A DNA stretch of 24,585 nt from JANYIP01 sp031394045 (GTDB taxonomy: Bacteria; Actinomycetota; Actinomycetes; Prado026), in NCBI GenBank assembly GCA_031394045.1, contig JANMWN010000222.1:1-24585 (forward strand). Direction: 5' to 3'. The translations under genes were made by a program, and so were the position numbers. Shown here piece by piece: positions 1 to 7,469 of this stretch; within the stretch, counting starts at the first letter, position 1; every line of letters begins with the position of its first letter. The notes under the pieces are model-generated. The model had not been told where the DNA came from and ran no database searches. It saw only the letters and a list, made by a program, of their open reading frames with translations.

Positions 1-1393
1 CCGCGTCCTCGCCCCCGTCGAAGGACAGCTGGCCGCCGTCGTCGGCCTCGCTGCGCAGCTCGAGGTGCAGGAATCGCAGCACCAGGTCGGCCAGGTCGAA
101 GCTGCGCTGGCCGGGCAGCGCGAGATAGGCCGACAGGGCCGTGTCTGTGGCCAGTCCCGCCAGCGGCCACCCCCGGGCCGTCATCGCCAGCAGCGGCCCC
201 TTGGCGTCGTGCAGGACCTTGCGCCGGTCGGGGTCGGCGGCCCAGGCCGCCATGGCGACGTCGTCGTCGGCGCTGGCCCGGGTCGGGTCGAACCAGGCGC
301 CCGCGCCGTCCGGTGCCGCCAGGGCGACGCCGGTGATGTCGCCGGTGCCACGGCCCCACGTGCCCGAGAGCGCGAGTCCGGTCCGCTCCCCGCCGCCGGT
401 GTGGGCCGTCAGCCAGAGCCCCAGCTCGCCCTCGGCAAGCATCGTCACGTCGATCTCGAACCCGGCGTCCGCCTCGGGCTCGGCCGTCTCGAGCGTCTGG
501 TACAGCCGGTCGCGGAGCACCCGGAACTGGAGGGTGTCGAACACCGCGTGCACCTCGTCCCGATCCCAGCCGCGTACGGCCAGGTCAGGGGGTGAGACCG
601 GGAGCGGCACGTCCCGGACCAGCTCGGTGAGCCTGCGGTTGAGCATGACCTCGGCCAGGTGCGACCTCAGGGCCTCGCCGGCCTTGCCCGGCACCTCCTC
701 GGCCCGCTCGACCAGGGAGGCGAGGCTGCCGAACTCCCGGACCCACTTCGTCGCGGTCTTCTCGCCGACGCCGGGGATGCTCGGCAGGTTGTCGCTGGGA
801 TCACCACGAAGGGCCGCGAAGTCGGGGTACTGCGTCGGCGTCAGCCCGTAGCGCGCCTCGACGGCGGCCGGCGTCATCCGGTCCAGCTCGGAGACCCCTC
901 GCTTCGGGTAGAGCACCGTGACCCTGTCGCTGACGAGCTGGAAGGCGTCGCGGTCGCCGGAGATGATCGCAACCTCGTACCCCTCCCGCTCGGCCTGGTC
1001 GGTCAGCGTCGCGATGACGTCGTCGGCCTCGAAGCCCTCGGCGGTCACGACCGTCACCGCAAGGGCCCGGAGCACCTCCTGGATCAGGCTCACCTGGCCC
1101 TTGAAGGCGTCCGGCGTCGCGTTCCGGGTGGCCTTGTATGCCGGGTACTCATCGCTGCGGAAGGTCTTGCGGCCGAGGTCGAAGGCCACCGCGAGATGCG
1201 TGGGCCGCTCGTCCCGCAACGCGTTGATCAGCATCGAGGTGAAGCCGTAGACCGCGTTGGTGGGCTGCCCGGTCGTGGTCGAGAAGTTCTCGACCGGCAG
1301 GGCGAAGAACGCCCGGTAGGCCAGCGAGTGGCCGTCCAGCAGCAGGAGGCGGGGCTGGACGGGCGGCGCTGCGGTCGTCGCGGGAGCGGTCAC
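1..1393 (-). CDS. polA: DNA polymerase I, 5' part (cut by window edge)
   Basis: Pol I fills gaps and removes RNA primers in replication and repair. About 464 N-terminal residues are visible; the polymerase domain lies beyond the left edge. The start is GTG at 1393-1391. The 5' nuclease (FEN-like) domain spans roughly residues 14-310: LLLLDGHSLAYRAFF near 16-30, then the acidic motifs FEADDVIATL and ISGDRDAFQLVSD, then a helix-hairpin-helix segment DNLPSIPGVGEKTATKWV. From about residue 320 the region equivalent to the 3'-5' exonuclease begins, but where E. coli has the metal-binding DTE motif this protein reads GLWLTAHTG, so proofreading is probably absent, as known for mycobacterial Pol I. 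The GNAT gene is transcribed in the same direction and ends 22 bp upstream. Identification is firm; the loss of proofreading is inferred from alignment by eye. Confidence 0.95.
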   Translation of the reverse strand, partial: MTAPATTAAPPVQPRLLLLDGHSLAYRAFFALPVENFSTTTGQPTNAVYGFTSMLINALRDERPTHLAVAFDLGRKTFRSDEYPAYKATRNATPDAFKGQVSLIQEVLRALAVTVVTAEGFEADDVIATLTDQAEREGYEVAIISGDRDAFQLVSDRVTVLYPKRGVSELDRMTPAAVEARYGLTPTQYPDFAALRGDPSDNLPSIPGVGEKTATKWVREFGSLASLVERAEEVPGKAGEALRSHLAEVMLNRRLTELVRDVPLPVSPPDLAVRGWDRDEVHAVFDTLQFRVLRDRLYQTLETAEPEADAGFEIDVTMLAEGELGLWLTAHTGGGERTGLALSGTWGRGTGDITGVALAAPDGAGAWFDPTRASADDDVAMAAWAADPDRRKVLHDAKGPLLAMTARGWPLAGLATDTALSAYLALPGQRSFDLADLVLRFLHLELRSEADDGGQLSFDGGEDA

Positions 1394-1415
1394 GGCGCCG
1401 ATCCTAGGCCGCGGG

Positions 1416-1994
1416 TCAGACGGGTGTCGTCGCCCGAGCACGCATCGCCGACCGGCGGCGGGCCAGCAGGCCCGCCCGTCGGCTGTGGTCCGCGGCATCC
1501 AGCCCGAGCGATCGGCGCAGCGTGGGCACTGACGCCACCCGACGGACCACCAGCGGGGTGAACCCAATCTTGGCGTAGAACCGGTTCGCCTCACGGACGT
1601 TGGGCAGCACGTTCACCGCGACATGCTCCGAACCGATCTCGTCGGCGTACGCGGTCGCCGCCGCGACGAGCGCGCGGCCGACCCCGCGACGGTGGAACGA
1701 CGGGCGTACGTGCAGGTAGTCGATCTGGACGACGGGAGTTTCGACGAATGGGCCAAGGGGCCGGCCGACGAAGCAGGCCATCCCGACCACCTCGCCGTCG
1801 AGCTCGGCCACCACGGCCTGGTAGCTCTGGTCCTCGGGCATCCGGGCAAGCAGCTCGCGCAGCCGTTCCTCCGAAGGCACCGGCGCGAGGGGCCCGCTGC
1901 GGCCGCTGCGCTGTCGCAGCTCTTCCCACATCGTCAGAACGATGTCCAGGTCCTCGGACCTGGGCGGGCGGACGACCACGTGGGCTCTGAGCAC
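1416..1994 (-). CDS. GNAT-family N-acetyltransferase
   Basis: This is a predicted acetyl-CoA-dependent N-acyltransferase of about 192 residues; the substrate is unknown. The GNAT fold is shown by the N-terminal strand VVVRPPRSEDLD, the core strand VVGMACFVGRP, the acetyl-CoA-binding motif A IDYLHVRPSFHRRGVGRALV (pyrophosphate loop RRGVGRA) and the motif B segment REANRFYAKIGFTPL. The C-terminal 30 residues are rich in Arg and look like an unstructured tail. I chose GTG at 1994-1992 because it sits just before the first GNAT strand and lies 7 nt after a TATTCT hexamer, which would suit a leaderless mRNA. A TTG at 2042 would add 16 residues but has no ribosome binding site that I can see. It lies between livF and polA on the same strand and may be read through from the liv operon. 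Confidence 0.8.
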   Translation of the reverse strand: MLRAHVVVRPPRSEDLDIVLTMWEELRQRSGRSGPLAPVPSEERLRELLARMPEDQSYQAVVAELDGEVVGMACFVGRPLGPFVETPVVQIDYLHVRPSFHRRGVGRALVAAATAYADEIGSEHVAVNVLPNVREANRFYAKIGFTPLVVRRVASVPTLRRSLGLDAADHSRRAGLLARRRSAMRARATTPV

Positions 1995-2001
1995 GGTCGA
2001 G

Positions 2002-2007
2002 AGAATA
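2002..2007 (-). promoter_or_regulatory. Candidate -10 element for a leaderless GNAT mRNA
   Basis: On the minus strand TATTCT fits the actinobacterial TANNNT -10 pattern and ends 7 nt before the GTG at 1994, which would place the transcript start at the start codon. No clear -35 was found. This is weak evidence based on position and motif only. Confidence 0.3.
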
Positions 2008-2067
2008 CGACCGCCGGGCTCCACGCGCACCAAGTCCAACAAACTCGAACGAAAGATCTCGTCCGGG

Positions 2068-2805
2068 TCAGCCGCCGAGGTAGGCGTTGACGACCTCGGG
2101 GTCCTTGGCCAGGTCCGAGGCCTTGCCCTGAAGCTTCAACGCGCCCGACTCGAGCACGTATGCGCGGTCGGCGATCCGCAGCGCCGCCAGGGCGTTCTGC
2201 TCGACCAGCAGGATCGTGGTGCCCTGCTCCCGGATCGTGGCGATCGTGTCGAAGATCAGGTCGACCAGCACGGGCGCCAGACCCATCGACGGCTCGTCCA
2301 GGAGCAGCAGCTTCGGCCGGCCCATCAACGCCCGCCCCACGGCGAGCATCTGCTGCTCGCCTCCGGACATCGTCCCGGCCTTCTGCGCGATCCGCTCCTG
2401 CAGCCGCGGGAAGAGGGTGAGCACCCGCTCCTTGTCGGCCGCGATACCGGCCTTGTCGTTGCGTAGGAAGGCGCCCAGATCCAGGTTCTCCGCCACCGTC
2501 ATGCGCGGGAAGATCCGACGCCCTTCGGGCGACTGGCAGATCCCGCGCGCGACGATGTCGTGCCCGGCCACCCCGGTGATGGGCTTGCCCTCGAAGGTGA
2601 TCGAGCCCTTCTTGGGCTTGAGCAGTCCGGAGATGGTCCGCAGCGTCGTCGACTTGCCGGCCCCGTTCGAGCCGATCAGCGTGACGATCTCGCCCTCGTT
2701 GACGGTCAGGGAGAGGCCCTTCACGGCCGCGATGTTTCCGTAGAAGACGTGCATGTTCTCGATAGTCAGCATGGATGCTGAGTCAGCCGTGACGTCCGTG
2801 CTCAT
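2068..2805 (-). CDS. livF: Branched-chain amino-acid-type ABC transporter ATPase LivF
   Basis: This is the second ATPase of a LivFGHMJ-type importer and hydrolyses ATP at the cytoplasmic face (245 residues). Walker A GSNGAGKST is at 45-53, the Q-loop Gln at 91, the signature MSGGE at 146-150 and Walker B LLLLDE at 166-171. The usual H-loop position reads LLVEQN (Gln for His), which is characteristic of LivF proteins. The ATG start overlaps the livG stop as ATGA and follows a GGAGGCG ribosome binding site about 8 nt away, indicating translational coupling. It is the last gene of the transporter operon. The substrate class (branched-chain or other neutral amino acids, amides or urea-like compounds) cannot be fixed from sequence alone. 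Confidence 0.93.
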   Translation of the reverse strand: MSTDVTADSASMLTIENMHVFYGNIAAVKGLSLTVNEGEIVTLIGSNGAGKSTTLRTISGLLKPKKGSITFEGKPITGVAGHDIVARGICQSPEGRRIFPRMTVAENLDLGAFLRNDKAGIAADKERVLTLFPRLQERIAQKAGTMSGGEQQMLAVGRALMGRPKLLLLDEPSMGLAPVLVDLIFDTIATIREQGTTILLVEQNALAALRIADRAYVLESGALKLQGKASDLAKDPEVVNAYLGG

Positions 2806-3665
2806 ACGTTGCTCGCCTCCGCCCCGGACTTGCCGAGATACGCCTCGATCACCCGGATGTCGGACTTGATCTCTGCCGGCAGACCCTCGGCGATCTTCTC
2901 GCCCCGGTCGAGCACCGTGATGCGTTCGGAGACCCGCATGACGACGCTCATGTCGTGCTCGATCAGCAGGATCGACACCTGCTTCTCGTCCCGCACCCGA
3001 CGGACGAATTCGACAAAACGTGCCGACTCCTGAGGGTTCATCCCGGCCGTGGGCTCGTCCAGGAGCAGCAGCTTCGGCTTCAGCGCCAGCGCGCGGGCCA
3101 CCTCGAGCCGCCGCTGGTCACCGTACGAGAGGTTGCGCGCGTACTCACCACGGGTGTGACCGATGCCCACGAAGTCCAGCAGGTCGTCGGCGGCCTCGCG
3201 GCCCTCGCGCTCCTCTCGGCGTTGCCGTGGCAGCCCGAGCACCGTGCTCACGATCCCGGACTTCATGTGCGAGTGCATCGCCACCATGACGTTCTCCTCG
3301 GCGGTCATCAGGCCGAAGAGACGGATGTTCTGGAAGGTTCGCGCCATCCCCCACGAGGCGATCTTGTGCGGCGGCTTCGCGGTGACGTCCCTGCCGTCGA
3401 AGGTCACCTGCCCCAGCGTCGGGGTGTACAGCCCGGTGAGAACGTTGAAGAACGTGGTCTTCCCTGCGCCGTTCGGCCCGATCAGGCTGACGATCGTGCC
3501 CGTGGGGATCGTGAAGGACACGTCGTTGACAGCGGTGAGGCCGCCGAAGATCACGCTGATGTGCTCGGCGTTCAGCACGGTGTCGACGGTGTCGACCGTG
3601 CTGGCCGTGTCGACCGTGCTGGCCGTGGCCGCAGCGGCAGGCGTCGGGGCAGATTCCTCGGTCAT
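2802..3665 (-). CDS. livG: Branched-chain amino-acid-type ABC transporter ATPase LivG
   Basis: This is the partner ATPase to LivF (287 residues). Walker A GPNGAGKTT is at 63-71, the Q-loop Gln at 112, the LivG-type signature LSYGDQ at 179-184, Walker B LLLLDE at 199-204 and the H-loop His at 237. The family normally starts close to the residues at about 31 here (LNAEHISVIFGG). The first 30 residues are an Ala/Thr/Val/Asp-rich extension encoded partly by an 18-bp tandem repeat. The ATG at 3665 has a strong GGAGGGG ribosome binding site about 8 nt upstream, so the extension is probably translated; a GTG at residue 30 has no such site. It overlaps the livM stop and the livF start by 4 bp each (ATGA), so all three are likely coupled. 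Confidence 0.93.
   Translation of the reverse strand: MTEESAPTPAAAATASTVDTASTVDTVDTVLNAEHISVIFGGLTAVNDVSFTIPTGTIVSLIGPNGAGKTTFFNVLTGLYTPTLGQVTFDGRDVTAKPPHKIASWGMARTFQNIRLFGLMTAEENVMVAMHSHMKSGIVSTVLGLPRQRREEREGREAADDLLDFVGIGHTRGEYARNLSYGDQRRLEVARALALKPKLLLLDEPTAGMNPQESARFVEFVRRVRDEKQVSILLIEHDMSVVMRVSERITVLDRGEKIAEGLPAEIKSDIRVIEAYLGKSGAEASNV
3591..3626. repeat. 18-bp tandem repeat in the livG 5' end
   Basis: Two exact copies of an 18-bp unit occupy 3591-3608 and 3609-3626, with a partial degenerate copy at 3582-3590. The unit length is a multiple of three, so copy number changes keep the frame. It encodes the repeated TASTVD segment in the LivG N-terminal extension. Confidence 0.9.
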
Positions 3666-4879
3666 TCGGAGAACCCCTCCATCTCAGCGTGCGAGGCCTC
3701 GATCTGCCCGCGTTCAGGTTCGCGCAACAGCTGGCGGGTCCGGGTCTCGGGCAGCAGACCTTCTCGCCTGAACAGCATCATCAGCACCAGGATCAGGCCG
3801 AAGACCAGGTAGTTGAACGAGGAGAAGGGGATGTCGGTACCGAGGGCGTCGTTGATGGCGTTCCCCGTCTGCGGCAGCCCCGTGGAGTTGATCCAGGCCA
3901 GCACCAGCGCCCCGATGGTCACACCCCAGACGTTGCCCATCCCGCCGAGCACCACCATCGCAAGCAGGGTGATCGAGATCGAGAAGTTGAACCGGTCCTG
4001 CAGCACGCCGCTGATATGCGTTGCGAACGCGACACCGCCGACGCCTCCGGCCATCGCGCCCACTGCGTAGGCCGCCAGCTTGGTACGCATCAGCGGCACG
4101 CCCATCATGCTGGCCGCAAGCTCGTCCTCACGGATCGCCAGCCAGGCCCGGCCGAGCCGTCCCTCACGGATCCGCAGCGAGACGAAGATCACCAGAGCAG
4201 CGAGCGCGACGAAGATGACGTACCGCCACTCGAGGTCGAACGGGCCGAGCTTCTTACCGCCGACCTGGATCGGGTCGACCGGCGTGATGCCCTTGATCCC
4301 GTTCGTCAGGTTGAAGCCGCCGATGTCGTCGCCGTTCTTGAACACCTGCGGGATGATCTCGCCGAACCCCAGCGTCACCAAGGCCAGGTAGTCGCTCTTG
4401 AGCCGCAGCGTCGGGGCACCGATCAGCAGACCGAAGAACGCGCACAGCGCCGCGCCGATGACCAGGACGATCCAGAAGGTGAAGTGGATCCCAGGCGATC
4501 CCGGTGCGACCGACCCCAGGACGTTGACGCTCCACTGCGAGAAGAACGTGGACATCAGCCAGCCGGCGGTGTAGCCCCCGATCGCCCAGAAGGCCACGAA
4601 CCCGAGGTCGAGCAGGCCGGCGTAGCCCACGACGACGTTGAGCCCGAGCGCGCAGATCACCCAGACCAGGCACTCGTTGACCGAGGACAGCGGAATCCAG
4701 TCCTGGAAGAAGGCCTGGCCCGCGTCGTTGAGGTTCGGGATGACGAACTGGTAGAGCATGAAGACGAAGACAGCCACCGCCAAGAACCCAAGCGCCCACT
4801 TCTGGTTGTGCGACAGCAGCGATCGCCCCGGCCGGTCCGAGCCGACGTCGTGCTTCGAGGCCTGTACGTCGAGGGCCAT
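3662..4879 (-). CDS. livM: Branched-chain amino-acid-type ABC transporter permease LivM
   Basis: This inner-membrane permease of about 405 residues forms the channel with LivH. The ATG at 4879-4877 lies 2 bp after the livH stop and has an AGAAGG ribosome binding site 7 nt upstream, so the much longer open frame reaching 5410 is not used. It has about ten hydrophobic segments; the conserved GLNVVVGYAGLLDLGFVAFW block of LivM is present, and the cytoplasmic coupling loop reads AIREDELAASMMG, matching the EAA-type loop that contacts the ATPases. The C-terminal 40 residues are charged and cytoplasmic. The stop overlaps the livG start (ATGA). Substrate is inferred only from family. Confidence 0.92.
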   Translation of the reverse strand: MALDVQASKHDVGSDRPGRSLLSHNQKWALGFLAVAVFVFMLYQFVIPNLNDAGQAFFQDWIPLSSVNECLVWVICALGLNVVVGYAGLLDLGFVAFWAIGGYTAGWLMSTFFSQWSVNVLGSVAPGSPGIHFTFWIVLVIGAALCAFFGLLIGAPTLRLKSDYLALVTLGFGEIIPQVFKNGDDIGGFNLTNGIKGITPVDPIQVGGKKLGPFDLEWRYVIFVALAALVIFVSLRIREGRLGRAWLAIREDELAASMMGVPLMRTKLAAYAVGAMAGGVGGVAFATHISGVLQDRFNFSISITLLAMVVLGGMGNVWGVTIGALVLAWINSTGLPQTGNAINDALGTDIPFSSFNYLVFGLILVLMMLFRREGLLPETRTRQLLREPERGQIEASHAEMEGFSE

Positions 4880-4881
4880 GG

Positions 4882-5934
4882 CTAGACCTTCTCTGTGGTG
4901 GGTCGTCCGAGGAGCCCCTCGGGTTTGAAGACCATCAGCAGGATCAAGATGGCGAAGACCACCGTCTGCGACCACTTCTGCCCCAGCCCGTACGGCAGGC
5001 CGTCGTTCAGGCCCTGGATCACTCCGATCAGGATGCCCCCGACGACGGCGCCGGTCAGGTTGCCGATCCCCCCGAGCACAGCAGCGGTGAACGCGATCAG
5101 GCCGAGCTGGAACCCGAGGTCCCAGTTCGTCGTGGTGACCGTCTGCTGGTACATCAGCCCCGCGGCCCCGGCGAGGGCGCCACCGAGGGCGAAGGTGAAC
5201 GAGATGGTCCGGTTGACGTTGATCCCCATCAGCCTCGCGGCGTCCTGGTCCTGCGCGGTCGCCCGCATCGCCTTGCCCTGCCGGGTCTTGGTGACGATCC
5301 ACGTCATCAGCAGCAGCAGCGGTACGACGACGGCCACCTCGAGGAAGAAGTTGTAACTGATCTTGACCCCGCCGATGTCGACGTTGCCGACGGGCAGGAC
5401 GCTGGGCCACTGCTTCGAGGTCGACCCGTTCCAGATCTGGCCGAAGAACTGCAGGATGAAGCTCATCCCGACGGCCGTGATCAGCGGAGCCAGCTTGGGT
5501 GCCCGCCGCAACCGGCGGTACGCCAGGAACTCGATCGTGACGTTGATGGTGGCGCAGAAGGCCATCACTGCGAGGAGGGCGACGATGAACGAGCCCCAGC
5601 CTGCCAGCGACGAGGCGGTCTGGCCGAGGACGGTCGTGATGATGAATCCGCTGAACAGCGTGCCGAGCATGAACAGGTCGCCGTGGGCGAAGTTGATCAG
5701 CTCGATGATCCCGTACACGAGCGTGTACCCGAGCGCGATCAGGGCGTAGAGCATCCCCAGGCTCAGGCCGAAGACGGCTACCGAGAAGAACTGGACCGGC
5801 GCGTGCAAGAGGTTGATGACCAGCCAGACGGCCACCAGCGCGAGGATCCCGTAGGCGGTGTACCGCAGTCCGTTCGCACCCGGGCGGGTGTGCACGCGAA
5901 TCGACGATAGTGGTGTCACTGCGGTATCGGTCAT
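4882..5934 (-). CDS. livH: Branched-chain amino-acid-type ABC transporter permease LivH
   Basis: This is the second channel subunit (350 residues). A short cytoplasmic N-terminus is followed by about eight membrane segments. The family hallmark INFAHGDLFMLG is present, and the coupling loop reads AQDQDAARLMGINVNR. The ATG at 5934 has an AGGAG ribosome binding site 7 nt upstream. It is the first gene after the binding protein and is separated from it by about 100 bp that carry a long hairpin, while livH, livM, livG and livF follow without gaps. This spacing fits the common arrangement in which the binding protein is made in excess over the membrane complex. Confidence 0.92.
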   Translation of the reverse strand: MTDTAVTPLSSIRVHTRPGANGLRYTAYGILALVAVWLVINLLHAPVQFFSVAVFGLSLGMLYALIALGYTLVYGIIELINFAHGDLFMLGTLFSGFIITTVLGQTASSLAGWGSFIVALLAVMAFCATINVTIEFLAYRRLRRAPKLAPLITAVGMSFILQFFGQIWNGSTSKQWPSVLPVGNVDIGGVKISYNFFLEVAVVVPLLLLMTWIVTKTRQGKAMRATAQDQDAARLMGINVNRTISFTFALGGALAGAAGLMYQQTVTTTNWDLGFQLGLIAFTAAVLGGIGNLTGAVVGGILIGVIQGLNDGLPYGLGQKWSQTVVFAILILLMVFKPEGLLGRPTTEKV

Positions 5935-5977
5935 CGACAGTCTCCTACCTGCTTTCAGGTGCTGGCACGTGGCGAGC

Positions 5978-6019
5978 CTCCGGGCAGGGCCACGACCGAG
6001 GTCGTGCCCCTGCCCGGAG
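5978..6019 (-). terminator. Long hairpin between binding protein gene and livH (attenuator or mRNA stabiliser)
   Basis: Arms at 5978-5997 and 6000-6019 pair over 20 bp with a single C-C mismatch and a 2-nt centre (practically a 4-nt loop). No T-run follows on either strand. Its place inside the transporter operon, right after the binding protein stop codon, suggests partial termination or protection of the upstream mRNA from 3' decay rather than a full stop. Confidence 0.7.
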
Positions 6020-6036
6020 CGAAACGTACTGCCCAG

Positions 6037-7302
6037 CTAGCTGGTAGGCCAGACCTGCAGGAACGTCTCCTTGCCTCCGACCAGCTTGAGCACCGAGATG
6101 TCCTTGACCGTGGTGTCGCCGGTCTTCGGGTCGATGCACAGCTCCTTGCCAAGGACGGACACGTCGGCAGAGACGCACACGCCGGTCCCACTGAAGACCT
6201 GGTCAGTGACGCTCTTGCGGGTGCCGTCCGACTTCTCGATCGCCGCCAGGATGACCTGGAGGGCGGCGACGCCGTACTGCGCGTAGCTCGTCGCGGGCAA
6301 GGCGCCGTACTTCGCCTTGTACGAGTCGAGGAACTTGCCACCCGCCCCGCCAGCCGTGATCAGCTGGTCGGTGGAGAGGCCGACGAACGTGAGGTACATG
6401 CCCTCGGCGGCGGCCTGCTTGTCGAGGGCCGGGTAGCCCACGAAGCCGTCAGGAGCGACGACCTGGACCTTGGTGTTGTCGCCCAGGATGGCGACCTTGT
6501 CCTTCATCAGCTGACCACCGTTGCTCGCGTACGTACCACCGATGAACAGGCAGTCCGGGTTGGTTGCCGCGATCTTGGTGAACAGGGCGGTGTAGTTCGG
6601 CTGCTTGGTGTCCCACGCCTCGTTGCCGAGGACGGTGATGTTCTGCTTGGCAGCCTCGTCGGAGAAGGCCCTCGCCACACCCTGACCGTAGGTCTGGTTG
6701 TCGTTGACGATGTAGCACTTCTTGACGCCGAGCTTCTGGCTCGCGAACTGAGCGGCCGCAGCACCCTGCTTGTCGTCAGTGGTGACCACCCGGGCGTAGT
6801 TGCGCTTGCCGGTCGGGTAGAACTTGCCGGGCTCGCCCGGGTCCCAGGTCTTCGTCAGGCCGGGGTTGGTGTTCGCGTGCGACACCATGAGCATCGGGCC
6901 GCTCGGGTCCGCATTCAGGATGGGGACGATCAGCTTGGCGCACCCGGAGTTGTAGGTGCCCATGACGGCGACCTCGTTCTTGTTGGCGACGTGCGCGAGC
7001 GCGTTCTTGTTGCACTGCGCGTCGTCCCACTGGCCCTTGGCCGCAGTCGAGTTGTCGTAGACCTTCAGCTCGATCGTGTAGTTGCCGACCTTGTGGTTGA
7101 TCTGGTCGAGGTAGAGCTTGATCGCATTGACGGTTGACTCGGAGGCATCCTTGTCCCCGCCCTGCATCGGCAGGTCGGTGGAGATGACGAGTGTCTTCCC
7201 GCCTCCTGTCGAGCCCGTGCCGGCAGTCGAGCTGCTGGCGCAGGCGGCAGCGAGCAGTGCAACGCCGGTAAGGGCTGCTGCGAGCTTGATCGGCTTCGCC
7301 AT
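6037..7302 (-). CDS. Branched-chain amino-acid-type ABC transporter substrate-binding lipoprotein
   Basis: This is the extracytoplasmic receptor that delivers substrate to LivHM (421 residues, Peripla_BP_6 / LivJ-K family). The ATG at 7302 follows a GAGAGGG ribosome binding site. The signal peptide MAKPIKLAAALTGVALLAAA ends at Cys21, the likely lipidated residue, followed by a Ser/Thr/Gly-rich linker. The mature domain begins KTLVISTDLPMQGGDKDASE and shows the typical two-lobed pattern, including VAVMGTYNSGCAKLIVPILN and the NDNQTYGQGVARAF segment. It is promoter-proximal in the liv operon. A second, unrelated-looking paralogue is encoded just upstream, so the permease may serve two receptors. 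The exact ligand is not predictable by eye. Confidence 0.9.
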   Translation of the reverse strand: MAKPIKLAAALTGVALLAAACASSSTAGTGSTGGGKTLVISTDLPMQGGDKDASESTVNAIKLYLDQINHKVGNYTIELKVYDNSTAAKGQWDDAQCNKNALAHVANKNEVAVMGTYNSGCAKLIVPILNADPSGPMLMVSHANTNPGLTKTWDPGEPGKFYPTGKRNYARVVTTDDKQGAAAAQFASQKLGVKKCYIVNDNQTYGQGVARAFSDEAAKQNITVLGNEAWDTKQPNYTALFTKIAATNPDCLFIGGTYASNGGQLMKDKVAILGDNTKVQVVAPDGFVGYPALDKQAAAEGMYLTFVGLSTDQLITAGGAGGKFLDSYKAKYGALPATSYAQYGVAALQVILAAIEKSDGTRKSVTDQVFSGTGVCVSADVSVLGKELCIDPKTGDTTVKDISVLKLVGGKETFLQVWPTS

Positions 7303-7438
7303 CGTGTCCCTCTCATCAGATTTCCCGCCCATGCGACCACATGCCGCGCAAGCGCTGGACTTGCGGGAGTATGCCACGAGCGTGAAACCCTGATGTCGAT
7401 TCCGAGTGCCAGTGCGATAACGACTTGAACACGCGCGC

Positions 7439-7464
7439 CGGTCGGGCACGACAGCGCCCGACCG
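7439..7464 (-). terminator. Candidate terminator after the second binding-protein gene
   Basis: A perfect 9-bp GC-rich stem (7439-7447 with 7456-7464, 8-nt loop) lies 6 bp beyond the stop codon of the gene ending at 7470, reading on the minus strand. There is no clear T-run. The following 7303-7438 should hold the liv operon promoter, but I could not identify convincing -35/-10 boxes there. Confidence 0.5.
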
Positions 7465-7469
7465 AGGGC

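Noticed and set aside
3689..4885. Long plus-strand frames opposite livM, livG and other minus genes
   Set aside because: They are antisense frames kept open by high GC; they lack domains and ribosome binding sites and are fully explained by the minus-strand genes.
4880..5410. Extended livM start inside livH
   Set aside because: The added 177 residues are a shifted reading of livH; the ATG at 4879 has a proper ribosome binding site.
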